Notes: generated from the sequence alone by a model not told the origin. 64,000 nucleotides of DNA from Mycolicibacterium vulneris (GCF_002104765.1 NZ_NCXM01000005.1:62001-126000), one strand, 5' to 3'; positions 51,087 to 59,441 are shown, counted from the first letter of the stretch. Numbers and translations: made by a program.

Positions 51087-52895
51087 ATGACCACCAACAA
51101 CACCAATAACGATACCAGCGCCAGCGACTCCACGCCAACCGATTGGCAGCCATACAAACCCAGCACCACCATTACACCGTGGCACCCAGATCCGGTGTTA
51201 CCAGGCTGCGAAGACTGGGACGACGAATATCAATGGGGCCTGGCAATCCAAGATGGCATCTCACTCTACGTGGCACCGGACATTCCCAAGGTTCGTGAGC
51301 ACAACATAGCTGCACGCAAGCGATGGGATGCCGCCCAAGAGGATAGGCGGCGCGAGAGCGCAAAGCGTCGAGCCAGCATGTCTGACGACGACCGCCACGA
51401 ACGTGCGCTCAGACTACTTGACTGGCGGTGTTTCACTGGCCAGCGCTGCGGTAAACAAGGCTTCCCGGCGCTGGCGCTGCTAACCGGTGGGGACCATAGT
51501 CCGCGAGACGCGGAGACAAATAAGGCTCTTAGGTACCTCGCACCATTGGTCAACGACCAAGATCTCACCCGTGAAGACCTGCGCGATGCGATCATTCGCG
51601 CCAACGAACTCAACGGCAGCCTGTCGGACCCCAAAAATAAGAATCGTGCACAAGTCGAGGCTGACATAGACCGCGCCATAAGTAAATTCACTGAACCGTT
51701 CGACTGGACAAGGATGGATAGCGAGCGCGGCATACCCGCCGAGATACGAAAGACCAACGGTGCCAGCGTGAACAGAAGCGCTGGGACTGGTGCGGCACTG
51801 AGTCAAAAGACTCAAACCAACAGTGCCGCGACGGAGTCAGCGATATCCATGCCGAAACTGTGGAACGCCAGCGACCTGAAACCCGGCAAGCCAGTGGAAT
51901 GGCTTGCACGGCAACGTATACCACGCAGCGCAGTAAGCCTGTTAGTTGGTGAGGAGGGTATCGGCAAAAGCCTGTTCTGGATCTGGATTGTCGCAGCCAT
52001 CACGACTGGGGCCGCGCTGCCAGCCTTTGGGATCGAACAAGGTCAGCCCCAGCCCGTCGTTTTGGCTGTGACCGAGGATGATTGGCAAGACACGGTTCGC
52101 CCACGCTTGGAGGTGGCCGGGGCCAATCTCGATATGGTGCGGCTTATTTGCATTGACGACGACGGTAGCGGCGCTCCTGTGTTTCCGCGTGATGGACAAC
52201 TCATCATCGACGCCGATCCGGCCCCGGTTCTGGTGGTTATCGACCCATGGTTAGATACCGTCTCGCCAGACCTCAAGGTGCGCAACACCCAAGACGCTCG
52301 ACTAGCGCTGCACCCGTTCAAAGAGATTGCGACCAAAACCAAGGCAGCGATACTACTGGTGACCCACACGAATCGACTCGACTCGTCCAACCCGCGTGAC
52401 CTATACGGGGTCTCGGCAACGCTGCGCCAGAAGGCGCGAATGTCGTTGTTCTGCATAGAGAATGACGAGGGCAATCTAGTTGTCGGACCCGAGAAGGCCA
52501 ACATGACTCAACTCGTCAATGCGACGATACTGACCAAGCAATCGGTGTGGCACTTCCAAGACAGATTTGAAGATGAGGGCAGCGTTCCCAGGCTTCAATA
52601 CATCGGACAATCCGATAAAACGATTCGTCAACACGTCGCCGAGATGAGCACACTCAAGCGCGCTGGCGATGATGAAACCGTGAGCGCGCAAGTGTGGCTG
52701 GCCGGGTTCCTGCGAGATGGACCCCAGTGGTCCAACACTGTCGTTGAGGCGGCGAAGGAACGCGGTATTAGTAAGGATCGTGTTGACCGGGCCAAGCTCA
52801 AAATTCATGCGATATCCAAACGTGTCGACGGCAATGGGGGCTGGTTTATGTGTTTGCCAGAGCATGAGGGAAGGCAACCAGAGACCCCGAGATGA
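51087..52895 (+). CDS. RepA-like AAA ATPase / replication protein of the element
   Basis: 602 residues. The first 200 or so are acidic and have no clear family (possible DNA-binding or primase-like part). Residues about 260-480 are a RecA-fold ATPase of the RepA/AAA_25 type: SLLVGEEGIGKSLFWIWIV with P-loop GEEGIGKS at 288-295, VLVVIDPWLDTVSPD as Walker B, and AAILLVTHTNRLDSSNPRDL. The C-terminus has a helix-turn-helix-like segment (VVEAAKERGISKDRVDRAKL). It is followed directly by an iteron-like array, as in theta-replicating plasmids and satellites, so it probably opens the element's own origin. Confidence 0.82.
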   Translation: MTTNNTNNDTSASDSTPTDWQPYKPSTTITPWHPDPVLPGCEDWDDEYQWGLAIQDGISLYVAPDIPKVREHNIAARKRWDAAQEDRRRESAKRRASMSDDDRHERALRLLDWRCFTGQRCGKQGFPALALLTGGDHSPRDAETNKALRYLAPLVNDQDLTREDLRDAIIRANELNGSLSDPKNKNRAQVEADIDRAISKFTEPFDWTRMDSERGIPAEIRKTNGASVNRSAGTGAALSQKTQTNSAATESAISMPKLWNASDLKPGKPVEWLARQRIPRSAVSLLVGEEGIGKSLFWIWIVAAITTGAALPAFGIEQGQPQPVVLAVTEDDWQDTVRPRLEVAGANLDMVRLICIDDDGSGAPVFPRDGQLIIDADPAPVLVVIDPWLDTVSPDLKVRNTQDARLALHPFKEIATKTKAAILLVTHTNRLDSSNPRDLYGVSATLRQKARMSLFCIENDEGNLVVGPEKANMTQLVNATILTKQSVWHFQDRFEDEGSVPRLQYIGQSDKTIRQHVAEMSTLKRAGDDETVSAQVWLAGFLRDGPQWSNTVVEAAKERGISKDRVDRAKLKIHAISKRVDGNGGWFMCLPEHEGRQPETPR

Positions 52896-52900
52896 CGCCA

Positions 52901-53059
52901 CCAGATCGGGGTGTGGTGTTATCCGTGCGATCTGGGGCCTTGGCTGGTCAGAGCACCCTTCTGGCCAGATCGCATCCCAGATAGCGCGATCTGGTCCAGA
53001 TAGGTGTGTTAAGTGCGAAGACCCCAGATAGCACTAGTAAGAACATGCGATCTGGGGCA
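52901..53059. repeat. Iteron-like array (core GATCTGG / TATCTGG)
   Basis: Eight copies of a T-G-C-(G/T)-ATCTGGGG unit in both orientations lie in 159 bases. Plus-strand copies are at 52926, 52986 and 53046; minus-strand copies start at 52901, 52963, 52976, 52996 and 53022. The first and last full units read TGCGATCTGGGGC. It begins 6 bases after the rep stop. This is the layout of an origin or of an autoregulatory operator for Rep. Confidence 0.75.
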
Positions 53060-53167
53060 ATCTTCGGGGTAGGTCGGTAAAACAACGGAAGGCTTTGCTG
53101 GGAAGCTTTGTTTTTGCAGCACCGGTGAACATGCAGCAATGGGTAGCACCGACGTAATCTGGCGACC

Positions 53168-53547
53168 GTGCAACTGAGATCCACCGACACGATTCGCGGT
53201 CAACGGCTATGGTCCGCCCGGGACACGGGGTTGCCGGAGCTCGTTTCGGCATTGAAGGCCACGCCACCACTACCTGACACCCGCTGTGTTGGTCAGCATG
53301 AAGCTTTTCGATACCGCCATGGCTGGCACCAGTGCCGAGGTGCGCCAGGCACAAACGCGCTGCATTGAAATCTACTCGTCGTGTCCAGCGCTGGCCGAGT
53401 GTCGTCGGTGGGCTGACGGGCTGCCAGCCCGCCAGGGGTACCGGTTGCATGGTCGGCGGCAACCTGAGGCCCCAGTGGGAACAAATTGAGCGGTTACGGG
53501 CTGAGCGACGGGCGACCAGTTCGGCAGCCACGAGGCCGGCGTCGTGA
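53168..53547 (+). pseudogene. WhiB-like gene broken by two homopolymer frameshifts
   Basis: Three frames carry consecutive parts of one WhiB-like protein: PDTRCVGQHEAF, then DTAMAGTSAEVRQAQTRCIEIY and SSCPALAECRRWADGLPA, then GTGCMVGGNLRPQWEQIERL with an Arg-rich tail. Removing one T from TTTT (53305-53308) and one G from GGGG (53435-53438) joins them. Mycobacteriophage WhiB proteins bind [4Fe-4S] clusters and regulate transcription. The usual C-x-x-C has Tyr in place of its first Cys (YSSC), with another Cys five residues earlier, so cluster binding is uncertain. The start is unclear. Confidence 0.55.
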
Positions 53548-54045
53548 GCCGCAGACCTGGTGACCGCCTACCGACGAGACCGCCTGCCAGGTGAACTGCG
53601 GAATATGTTGTGCACCAGTGCGTTTCGGATGTCGCAATGAGGGGTCTACGAGCAAACTAGGTGTGCTGCTGACTAGGGTGGCTGTCAATATAGAACTTCC
53701 GCTCGGTTGAGCCGAAAAGGCTCTGACCTGCGGGGAATCTGGAGTTTGCTGGATCTGCCGTCCGCGCTGGTAGAACCGTATTGGGCCCCGTTTATTTTCG
53801 CTGTCATGTCTTCGCCTGCAAGGCATCTCAGATTAGGTCACCCAAGCGGTAGTCGTGGTGCGCAACGGGGCGCCCTGGGGCCGGGGTTTGTCGATTATCC
53901 AGCAAACCCCGCTACCAGCGACCGCGAATCGGCCAATTGAGGATCGTGGGCGCTAAATATAAATTGGGCGCTGATTTTCGATACACGTTGAGCTCCAGAG
54001 CATCTCAACTGGCAGCGCTACACCGCCAACGCGTAACCTGCAATT
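53548..54045. other. Non-coding stretch with inverted repeats
   Basis: No convincing gene is seen here. GGGGTTTG (53883-53890) and CAAACCCC (53903-53910) form an 8-base stem. GTTTGCTGGAT (53744-53754) reappears inverted as ATCCAGCAAAC (53897-53907). A GGGCGCT direct pair lies near 53947-53975. The repeats may be remnants of regulatory or recombination sites. Confidence 0.4.
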
Positions 54046-54480
54046 ATGACGCCGGATCACACTCCTAGTCTTTCCCGGTACCGGGGCGGGTGCCGGTGTG
54101 ATGGCTGCCGGAAAGTCGTTGCAGCACAACGTCGCAAGGAACGTGCCGAAAAGCCCGACAAGCCGCGCAACCCGTCGCCCGCCAATGTCGTCAGCTTGCC
54201 GACCGCTTCGCAGACACCGACCGAACAGGTCGGCCCGGTGGAGCGGGCCGTGATCGAAGAGTTGGAAACGTTGCCAAAAACGGTTGAGTTCGCGGGTATT
54301 GCCGCTGCCGCCCGAGCTGTCGCCGCTGCGATTGACGACCCGGCTCAGCGGTCGTACATCTCTCGGAACGGCAACACGTTGCAGCATTTGCTTGAACAAC
54401 TCCGTGGGCGGCGCAAGAAGATCAACCGGCAACTTGCTGTCGTTCAGGCCCAGGCGGGCCGTAGGAGGGCAGCACAATGA
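54046..54480 (+). CDS. Terminase small-subunit-like protein
   Basis: 144 residues. The N-terminus YRGGCRCDGCRKVVAAQRRK has the GCRCxxCR motif often found in actinophage small packaging proteins. The second half (PVERAVIEELETLPKTVEFA, then AAARAVAAAIDDPAQRSYIS and LQHLLEQLRGRR) matches the helical core of small terminase-like proteins in mycobacterial prophages such as phiRv1/phiRv2, as I recall them. No large terminase is in the window, which would fit a satellite that borrows a helper phage's packaging motor. It overlaps the next gene by 4 bases. Confidence 0.6.
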   Translation: MTPDHTPSLSRYRGGCRCDGCRKVVAAQRRKERAEKPDKPRNPSPANVVSLPTASQTPTEQVGPVERAVIEELETLPKTVEFAGIAAAARAVAAAIDDPAQRSYISRNGNTLQHLLEQLRGRRKKINRQLAVVQAQAGRRRAAQ

Positions 54481-54902
54481 AGGCCAGATCAATGCATTTC
54501 ACTGGCCGGATGATCCCGCTCAATTTCTATGTACCGACAGCCGTTACGCGGGAAACCAATTGCCTGCTGCAAGCGATTGACCAGCAACGGTATAGGGAAG
54601 CACCCTACTGGGTGTTGCGGGCGCGCCAGTGTGCTGCCGGGTGCGACGATCAGACGTTGCCGATGGATGCGCGACTTTCGCTGCGTGAGGAGCTGAATCG
54701 AATTATGAGCGAACGCCTGAACACCAGGCACCACGAGCCAGAGTCACCACAATCGCTAGAGGATGACGTTCGGTTCTGGACTGAGAAGTGGGAGTCGATC
54801 AAGCAGGAATCGCCGAATAACACACTCTTTCAAGCGGTACGCTCGATGACCTTATTGGCGAGGTTATGGGTGACTACGAATCAGACGACGAACATATCGT
54901 AA
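54477..54902 (+). CDS. Unknown protein of the element
   Basis: 141 residues, starting at an ATG that overlaps the upstream stop (ATGA). The middle has CAAGCDDQTLPMDARLSLREEL and a charged C-terminal half (DVRFWTEKWESIKQESPNN). No family is recognised. Its stop is followed at once by an AAGGAG ribosome binding site (54901-54906), so a further gene was once translated after it. Confidence 0.6.
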   Translation: MKARSMHFTGRMIPLNFYVPTAVTRETNCLLQAIDQQRYREAPYWVLRARQCAAGCDDQTLPMDARLSLREELNRIMSERLNTRHHEPESPQSLEDDVRFWTEKWESIKQESPNNTLFQAVRSMTLLARLWVTTNQTTNIS

Positions 54903-55061
54903 GGAGTAACAACAAGCGACTACACGTCCACGCCCACCGCCGAGGGTAGCTACGCGGACGGCTCGTTCAATCCAGGCCAGGCCAAGCAGACCACCGGAAG
55001 GGCGAGCGGCGCAACGATTGCTGGATCAGGAAGAGGATTCCCTGGCAGCGAACCAACCTAG
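54903..55061 (+). pseudogene. Possible small gene lacking a start codon
   Basis: After AAGGAG at 54901-54906, an open frame encodes SDYTSTPTAEGSYADGSFNP and GQAKQTTGRASGATIAGSG, a plausible Gly/Ser/Thr-rich small phage protein ending at TAG 55059-55061. No ATG, GTG, TTG or CTG is in frame where the ribosome binding site points. It may have lost its start. Confidence 0.25.
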
Positions 55062-55121
55062 GCTAACTGAGTCAAAAGACGCAATACCGTTGGGAAGCAA
55101 CTGGAAAGGACAACACCAACT

Positions 55122-55433
55122 ATGAAGATCCGTATGCTAGGCACTATTTGGGGACAGTTCCATGGCAGGAACGGAGTCAAGCGTGGCGACATCGTAGAAG
55201 ACCTGCCCGACTTCGATTGCAAGCGTTACATCGCAGGCCAACTCGCAACCGCAGAGTTGAAGGGTGAACTGCCAACGCCGTATGTCGAGACCGAAGAGTC
55301 GAAGGCCGCGTCGCGGGAGATCGCACCCAAGCTGCGCGACATGGTGCCCGAGGAAGCTCGTCCGCTGCCCGAAAGAGCGGTTGGTCGCCACCCTGCATTT
55401 CCCCGAGGGGCCGGCGAAGGGTGGAGCGTGTGA
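55122..55433 (+). CDS. Unknown protein of the element
   Basis: 103 residues from MKIRMLGTIWGQFHGRNGVK. The N-terminal part (VKRGDIVEDLPDFDCKRYIA) looks like short SH3-like head-associated proteins of phages, and the C-terminal part is low-complexity and charged. No firm family. The stop is 1 base before the next ATG, so the genes are coupled. Confidence 0.55.
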   Translation: MKIRMLGTIWGQFHGRNGVKRGDIVEDLPDFDCKRYIAGQLATAELKGELPTPYVETEESKAASREIAPKLRDMVPEEARPLPERAVGRHPAFPRGAGEGWSV

Positions 55434-55434
55434 C

Positions 55435-55740
55435 ATGCGCTATCACGATGTGCCGCAACATGAACGCGAAGATGATGAGTATTCGCTGATCGTAGACCCG
55501 CGTACTGCGCGGAACTTTCTCATCGATCTAAAGAACCTCCTACCGCGTTACAGCGGAATGATTTTGGCCGTCCACCCCGAGCTTCGTGCGGAGTTCTGGG
55601 ACCGAACGGGCGGCGAAATCCAGTTCTGGGCCGTCGTTTTCGATGAGGCTGGCGGTGTCGATCACGTCAACATCAAAGCGCTGGTCCACGAGGAATGTGA
55701 GAAGGTCTACGCCTACGAGCGGGAGCGAGGCATCGCATGA
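55435..55740 (+). CDS. Unknown protein of the element
   Basis: 101 residues from MRYHDVPQHEREDDEYSLIV, chosen because this ATG follows the upstream stop directly. It is acidic with IDLKNLLPRYSGMILAVHPE and FWAVVFDEAGGVDHVNIKA. It is probably a small globular protein. No family is recognised. It overlaps the next gene by 4 bases (ATGA). Confidence 0.6.
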   Translation: MRYHDVPQHEREDDEYSLIVDPRTARNFLIDLKNLLPRYSGMILAVHPELRAEFWDRTGGEIQFWAVVFDEAGGVDHVNIKALVHEECEKVYAYERERGIA

Positions 55741-55991
55741 TGAAAAACCATGTTTGCGCTGACAATTGGTCCGATAATCGGGTACGCTCCTGCCGAATGA
55801 TCCTCGCGCTGGCCGAGCATGACGAGGACGCATATAACCTCGTCATCGCTGAAATTCAAGACTGCCCGCGCTGTTTGGTCAACGTGCTGCACCACGCGAT
55901 GCGCGGCTGGTCGGCTTACTTCATGCTGGGGGCTGGTAGCCACGCGGAAGCCGCCGACCTCGCTGCGCAGGAGATAGAAAGGTACCTGTAA
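55737..55991 (+). CDS. Unknown Cys-containing protein of the element
   Basis: 84 residues from MMKNHVCADNWSDNRVRSC. It contains EIQDCPRCLVNVLHHAM with a CxxC pair and two other Cys, so metal binding is possible. The last third is helical (HAEAADLAAQEIERYL). No family is recognised. It sits 5 bases upstream of the prohead protease gene in a run of overlapping genes. Confidence 0.55.
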   Translation: MMKNHVCADNWSDNRVRSCRMILALAEHDEDAYNLVIAEIQDCPRCLVNVLHHAMRGWSAYFMLGAGSHAEAADLAAQEIERYL

Positions 55992-55996
55992 ATGTC

Positions 55997-56869
55997 ATGA
56001 GTAACAACGTAGAGATGGAACGCCTCAGCACGGCATGGTGGTCAGGCGTCCCCAAGCTAGAAGTCCGCAGCCTGCCAAATAAGCCGCACCGCATGGTAAT
56101 TGGCGGTATTGCAGCCCTGTTCGGTGCGCCGTCCAATCCACGTCTGGGTTTCACCGAGATTGTGGAGCGGTCGTGCTTCAACAAGAGCCAAGGCGACGGC
56201 TACCCGCTGGTGCGTGCGCTCTACGAGCACCAGCCCGATATCGTCCTGGGCGCCGTGCATTCGGGAACCATGCGTATCTTTCAGGATGGCAAGGCAATGA
56301 CTTACGAGGTCGACATGCCCGCGACCCGTTCTGCTGAGTACGAATCCATCGCACGCGGAGATGTCCACAGTTCCAGCATCGCATTTCAGGCTTACCAGGA
56401 TGAATGGCGACGCGGCACGAACGGTTATCCCGAAAGGCATTTACTGTCAGCACGCCTAGACCACATCGCGCCGACCTCGATGCCTGCGTATCCCGATGCG
56501 ACGGTATCTCTGCGGTCTCTGGCCGCAGAGATGGAAGCCGACCTTGATGAGGTCGTGCGAGATGCGGTGAATAACAACTTGAATCGCTACTTCGTCCGGT
56601 CGGACCAGATGGTCTCTGCCCCAACGACAGTCGAACCGGGAACGTCGCCGGCACCGGCGCTTGTCGAGACGCGGAATGCACAATCTGATCCGGCACTGGT
56701 AGCGGCAATGCAAGCCAACCGGGCGCGCCGATACCCCTCGGACAACCGTCACCGCGGCGAATTGGGCCGACTGGTGGCCCGCAACCGCGCCAAGCGTTAC
56801 CCCCCCAGCATCAGTGCCGACGATGGGCGGGAGTATTACGCCCGCCGTGCGCTGCTTCTCAGTGACTAA
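55997..56869 (+). CDS. HK97-type prohead maturation protease
   Basis: Serine protease (S78 family) that cleaves scaffold and capsid during head assembly. The 290-residue protein has NKPHRMVIGGIAALFGAPSN, ALYEHQPDIVLGAVHSG with the catalytic His, and ARGDVHSSSIAFQAYQDEW with the catalytic Ser segment. The C-terminal third is unrelated low-complexity and basic (RARRYPSDNRHRGELGRLVA). No major capsid, portal or large terminase gene is next to it, although phiRv1/phiRv2-type elements normally have the capsid gene beside the protease. It may serve a satellite or be a remnant. Confidence 0.82.
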   Translation: MSNNVEMERLSTAWWSGVPKLEVRSLPNKPHRMVIGGIAALFGAPSNPRLGFTEIVERSCFNKSQGDGYPLVRALYEHQPDIVLGAVHSGTMRIFQDGKAMTYEVDMPATRSAEYESIARGDVHSSSIAFQAYQDEWRRGTNGYPERHLLSARLDHIAPTSMPAYPDATVSLRSLAAEMEADLDEVVRDAVNNNLNRYFVRSDQMVSAPTTVEPGTSPAPALVETRNAQSDPALVAAMQANRARRYPSDNRHRGELGRLVARNRAKRYPPSISADDGREYYARRALLLSD

Positions 56870-56924
56870 GTATTACGCGGGCTATACGCCCGCCGCCCGA
56901 ACAACTACACAGAACGAACCTGGG

Positions 56925-57176
56925 TCAATCCGACGGCCTGCGAGGATGCGGGTCGTCCGCCTCGGGGTCATCCCAGTAAGCCCATTCGGGAAGTGGTGTA
57001 TTCGGCATAGCGCCAAAAGCTGATGCCTCGTACCCAGGTTGGCCGACTTGCCCGTTCCACCGTGGGTCCAATCTATTCGCTCGTGAGCGCCTAACCGCCC
57101 GGGTAACCAGAGCGATCACACCTCCGACGATGAAGGCGACCAACGCAATCTTTAGGGCGAGCAGCAACAGTGCCAT
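56925..57176 (-). CDS. Small membrane protein, end of the ESX-like operon
   Basis: 83 residues. An N-terminal helix (MALLLLALKIALVAFIVGGV) is followed by a basic stretch and an acidic, proline-rich cytoplasmic tail (WAYWDDPEADDPHPRRPSD). No family is recognised. It lies 71 bases after the 162-residue gene on the same strand and converges on the prohead protease. Confidence 0.55.
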   Translation of the reverse strand: MALLLLALKIALVAFIVGGVIALVTRAVRRSRANRLDPRWNGQVGQPGYEASAFGAMPNTPLPEWAYWDDPEADDPHPRRPSD

Positions 57177-57247
57177 TTCTTTTCAGGCTCCCAAAAGTTG
57201 TGGCCGAGAGATGCCGCCGAAACGAGGCCGTCGCACTAACGCCAGGT

Positions 57248-57736
57248 TCATTGAGCTGGTGGCAGATGTGGCATGTTGGGGCAGGCCTGAAGTAGAGCTG
57301 CCGTGGCGTCGTGTGTCATGACAGCCCCGTGGTAGTAGTTGGCATCCTCGCTTGACGGGTTTGGTTGCGCCGGGCGATTAGCAGAGTCCCGTTGACTGTT
57401 GGCTAGCAACGCCGTGCCCTGTGCCCATTTTCCCAATTGATCCTTCAACGCTGGACTGGACACCGAACCTGCTGCTGCCCGAATGTTGTCGCTCATGGCC
57501 GATTCCTTGTCGGAAATCGCGACCAAGTCCGGGCGCTCTCCACTCCCGTTCTCCAAAGCAGTCACCGATTGCGACATCGCGATCCACTGATGGCCAAGCT
57601 GTTCAACCGCAGTGCAATCGTTGTGCGTGTTCCTCTGTGGCAGCACCAAGACGACTACCACGCCGCAGACCACGAGCAGCACGCCGATTGACGCCCACAG
57701 CAGCTTATTTCGCGACCAACCCGCCAGACTGTTCAC
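57248..57736 (-). CDS. Membrane-anchored helical protein of the ESX-like operon
   Basis: 162 residues: one N-terminal helix (NKLLWASIGVLLVVCGVVVV), then an exported helical domain (CTAVEQLGHQWIAMSQSVTA, later YYHGAVMTHDATAALLQACP) with two Cys that could form a disulfide. It starts 10 bases after the 404-residue substrate-like gene. A membrane-tethered partner or immunity protein for that product is a reasonable guess from position; nothing in the sequence proves it. Confidence 0.6.
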   Translation of the reverse strand: MNSLAGWSRNKLLWASIGVLLVVCGVVVVLVLPQRNTHNDCTAVEQLGHQWIAMSQSVTALENGSGERPDLVAISDKESAMSDNIRAAAGSVSSPALKDQLGKWAQGTALLANSQRDSANRPAQPNPSSEDANYYHGAVMTHDATAALLQACPNMPHLPPAQ

Positions 57737-57746
57737 GCACTCACGC

Positions 57747-58961
57747 TCACTTTCCAGCGATCATGATTGGAGGCGACGGCGGCGGTTGGATTCCACCGAC
57801 GGGGACACCGCCGCTGAACGTGAACTGACCACCACAGCCATTCGGAATGTAGTAAGTAACATCTGGATTCGCTGCCGACAGCGACCCGATCTGATTTAAG
57901 GTGATCGGCTGCCAAGGGCTGATTTTCGGTGGTGGATTTATGCCAGCTAGGCCACCGCTGATCACACCGCCAGGCTCCTTGGTAACTGGATTTGCACCCT
58001 TAGGTGCCCACGCATCACCGCCGAACGAGACCTGCGTGTATCGCTGAGCCTCATAGGAGTACTGCACCCATTGCTGCTGCTGACCGTTGACCATGCGGGT
58101 GTAGCTGGTGTAGTCCTCTCCGGTAATGCGGAAGCGGTATTGCTCTTGTATGTAGGCGAACGGTGGAGCGTTGTCGTCGGCCCACGGCTTACCGCCGGGC
58201 ACGTAGAAGCCTGATGGCCCTGCTGGACCCTTGCCCGGAAAGCCTTCCAACGAACGGTGACCCGTCGCCGGCGGCGGCGGATCTTTCCCAACGTATGGCG
58301 GCGGGACCACGTTCACCCAATGACCGAACCGCTCGTCGCCAATCAGGGGGTTCCTCGGATCTATTGGCCCCTGTGGGTTCGGGTCCGTCTGCGTGGAGCC
58401 GTCTTGACGAGTGAAGTCGGCCAACTGAGCTTTATGCTCGTTTCCTCCCGACGCAAAACCGGCCTTCCCCAGACCAGCGGTGGCGGCGGTGAGCTGGCCC
58501 GCAACCTTTTGGTCCGCGCCCTCTAATTGCGCTGCCCGAGACCAAATTTCACTGGCCATCTTTTCGGCTTGCGCTTGCTTTGCGGCCTGCTGCGCCGCTG
58601 TGCCGCCATGGTCGGGGTAGCTGACCGAGAGGTCTTCTCCGACATCAAATCCGGCGTTCTGCGCGTCCTCGACGGCATGCAAGGCCCGTTGTTTGGCGGC
58701 GCTGATGTCACTCGCGCCACTCCGTGCGATACCGGCTGCCTGCCGAAGCTCGTCGGCTTTGCCGCTGACAAGCGTGTAGTCGGCTCCGGTGCGTTGCCGC
58801 AGAGTGTCCCCGCCCGCGCCGTGCCAGGTGATCGAGTGCGATTGATTTCGCATCGTGAGGAATGTGTCTTCCCACCGGTCGGCTGTCTGGGTCCAGTAAC
58901 TGGCCGCGTTGGTCAGGTGCTCGGTACTCCACGTCCGGATCTGCGACAGCGTGACGGCCAT
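57747..58961 (-). CDS. Large type VII secretion substrate-like protein (WXG-like N-domain)
   Basis: 404 residues. The N-terminal 180 residues are helical, with SQIRTWSTEHLTNAASYWTQ and, at the turn, ITWHGAGGDTLRQR, a WHG version of the WXG motif. The C-terminal half is Gly/Pro-rich and then folded (YRFRITGEDYTSYTRM, VQYSYEAQRYTQVSFGGDAW, LNQIGSLSAANPDVTYYIP, NGCGGQFTFSGG). This N-helical plus C-effector layout is that of ESX-exported effectors. The C-domain is not assigned to a toxin family. It begins directly after the stop of the EspC-like gene. Confidence 0.65.
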   Translation of the reverse strand: MAVTLSQIRTWSTEHLTNAASYWTQTADRWEDTFLTMRNQSHSITWHGAGGDTLRQRTGADYTLVSGKADELRQAAGIARSGASDISAAKQRALHAVEDAQNAGFDVGEDLSVSYPDHGGTAAQQAAKQAQAEKMASEIWSRAAQLEGADQKVAGQLTAATAGLGKAGFASGGNEHKAQLADFTRQDGSTQTDPNPQGPIDPRNPLIGDERFGHWVNVVPPPYVGKDPPPPATGHRSLEGFPGKGPAGPSGFYVPGGKPWADDNAPPFAYIQEQYRFRITGEDYTSYTRMVNGQQQQWVQYSYEAQRYTQVSFGGDAWAPKGANPVTKEPGGVISGGLAGINPPPKISPWQPITLNQIGSLSAANPDVTYYIPNGCGGQFTFSGGVPVGGIQPPPSPPIMIAGK

Positions 58962-59258
58962 CTACACCACCGTCATGCCAGTCACGTTGGCCATGTCAGC
59001 AGCGTTGGTCGCCTCTTGCTTGCTGTAGGTCGCGCTGGCTGTGCTCACACCGGTCGCGGTCTCCTGGGTGCGTGTCGCGAACGCAGCCGAAGCCGCGCCG
59101 ATGGCCGCGTTGACACCGTTCACCGCCGCCGTGGTGGGTTGAAACGACGCCCCCGGCGACGGTGGCGTGGTCACAGTGAGCTGGGAGCTAAGCGCCTGCC
59201 ACTGACCGGCGGTAGCTTGTAGCTCGCCGGGGACGACCTGCAAACCATCCGATGCCAT
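58962..59258 (-). CDS. EspC-like ESX secretion-associated protein (DUF2580)
   Basis: 98 residues, all helical, from MASDGLQVVPGELQATAGQW, the family's L-x-V-x-P opening with a following Trp. AFATRTQETATGVSTASATY leads to YSKQE, a Y-x-x-x-(D/E) type VII secretion signal at the end of the second helix. Such proteins are exported as pairs with a larger partner, here the adjacent 404-residue product. The stop and the partner's start are contiguous with no gap, so the two are co-translated. Confidence 0.75.
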   Translation of the reverse strand: MASDGLQVVPGELQATAGQWQALSSQLTVTTPPSPGASFQPTTAAVNGVNAAIGAASAAFATRTQETATGVSTASATYSKQEATNAADMANVTGMTVV

Positions 59259-59291
59259 GTGCGGGATTTTAGGGCGGTAGCCGAGCCGATG

Positions 59292-59441
59292 CTATTCAGT
59301 TCCAACAAATGGGCCGCGCCGCAATAGGTCGGACGCGAGTCGCGCCACCTCGGTGCGCACCCGGTCCAGTGCGGCAACCACGGCGGAATCATCGGGGTCA
59401 TAGCCTTCGTCGCGGATCGCGCCGCCTTCAATCTCATCCAT
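59292..59441 (-). CDS. Small acidic protein upstream of the ESX-like pair
   Basis: 49 residues from MDEIEGGAIRDEGYDPDDSA, followed by a helix (VVAALDRVRTEVARLASDLL). It is 33 bases upstream of the EspC-like gene on the same strand. The composition looks coding, and a chaperone or regulator role would fit, but no family is recognised and the ribosome binding site is weak. Confidence 0.45.
   Translation of the reverse strand: MDEIEGGAIRDEGYDPDDSAVVAALDRVRTEVARLASDLLRRGPFVGTE

Noticed and set aside
52901..53059. CRISPR array at the repeated GATCTGG units
   Set aside because: The units are about 12 bases, in mixed orientation and irregularly spaced, with no cas genes; an iteron or operator array fits better.
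53707..53940. Possible 77-residue protein in the non-coding stretch of the element
   Set aside because: It needs a TTG start without a ribosome binding site, has no family resemblance, and overlaps the inverted repeats.
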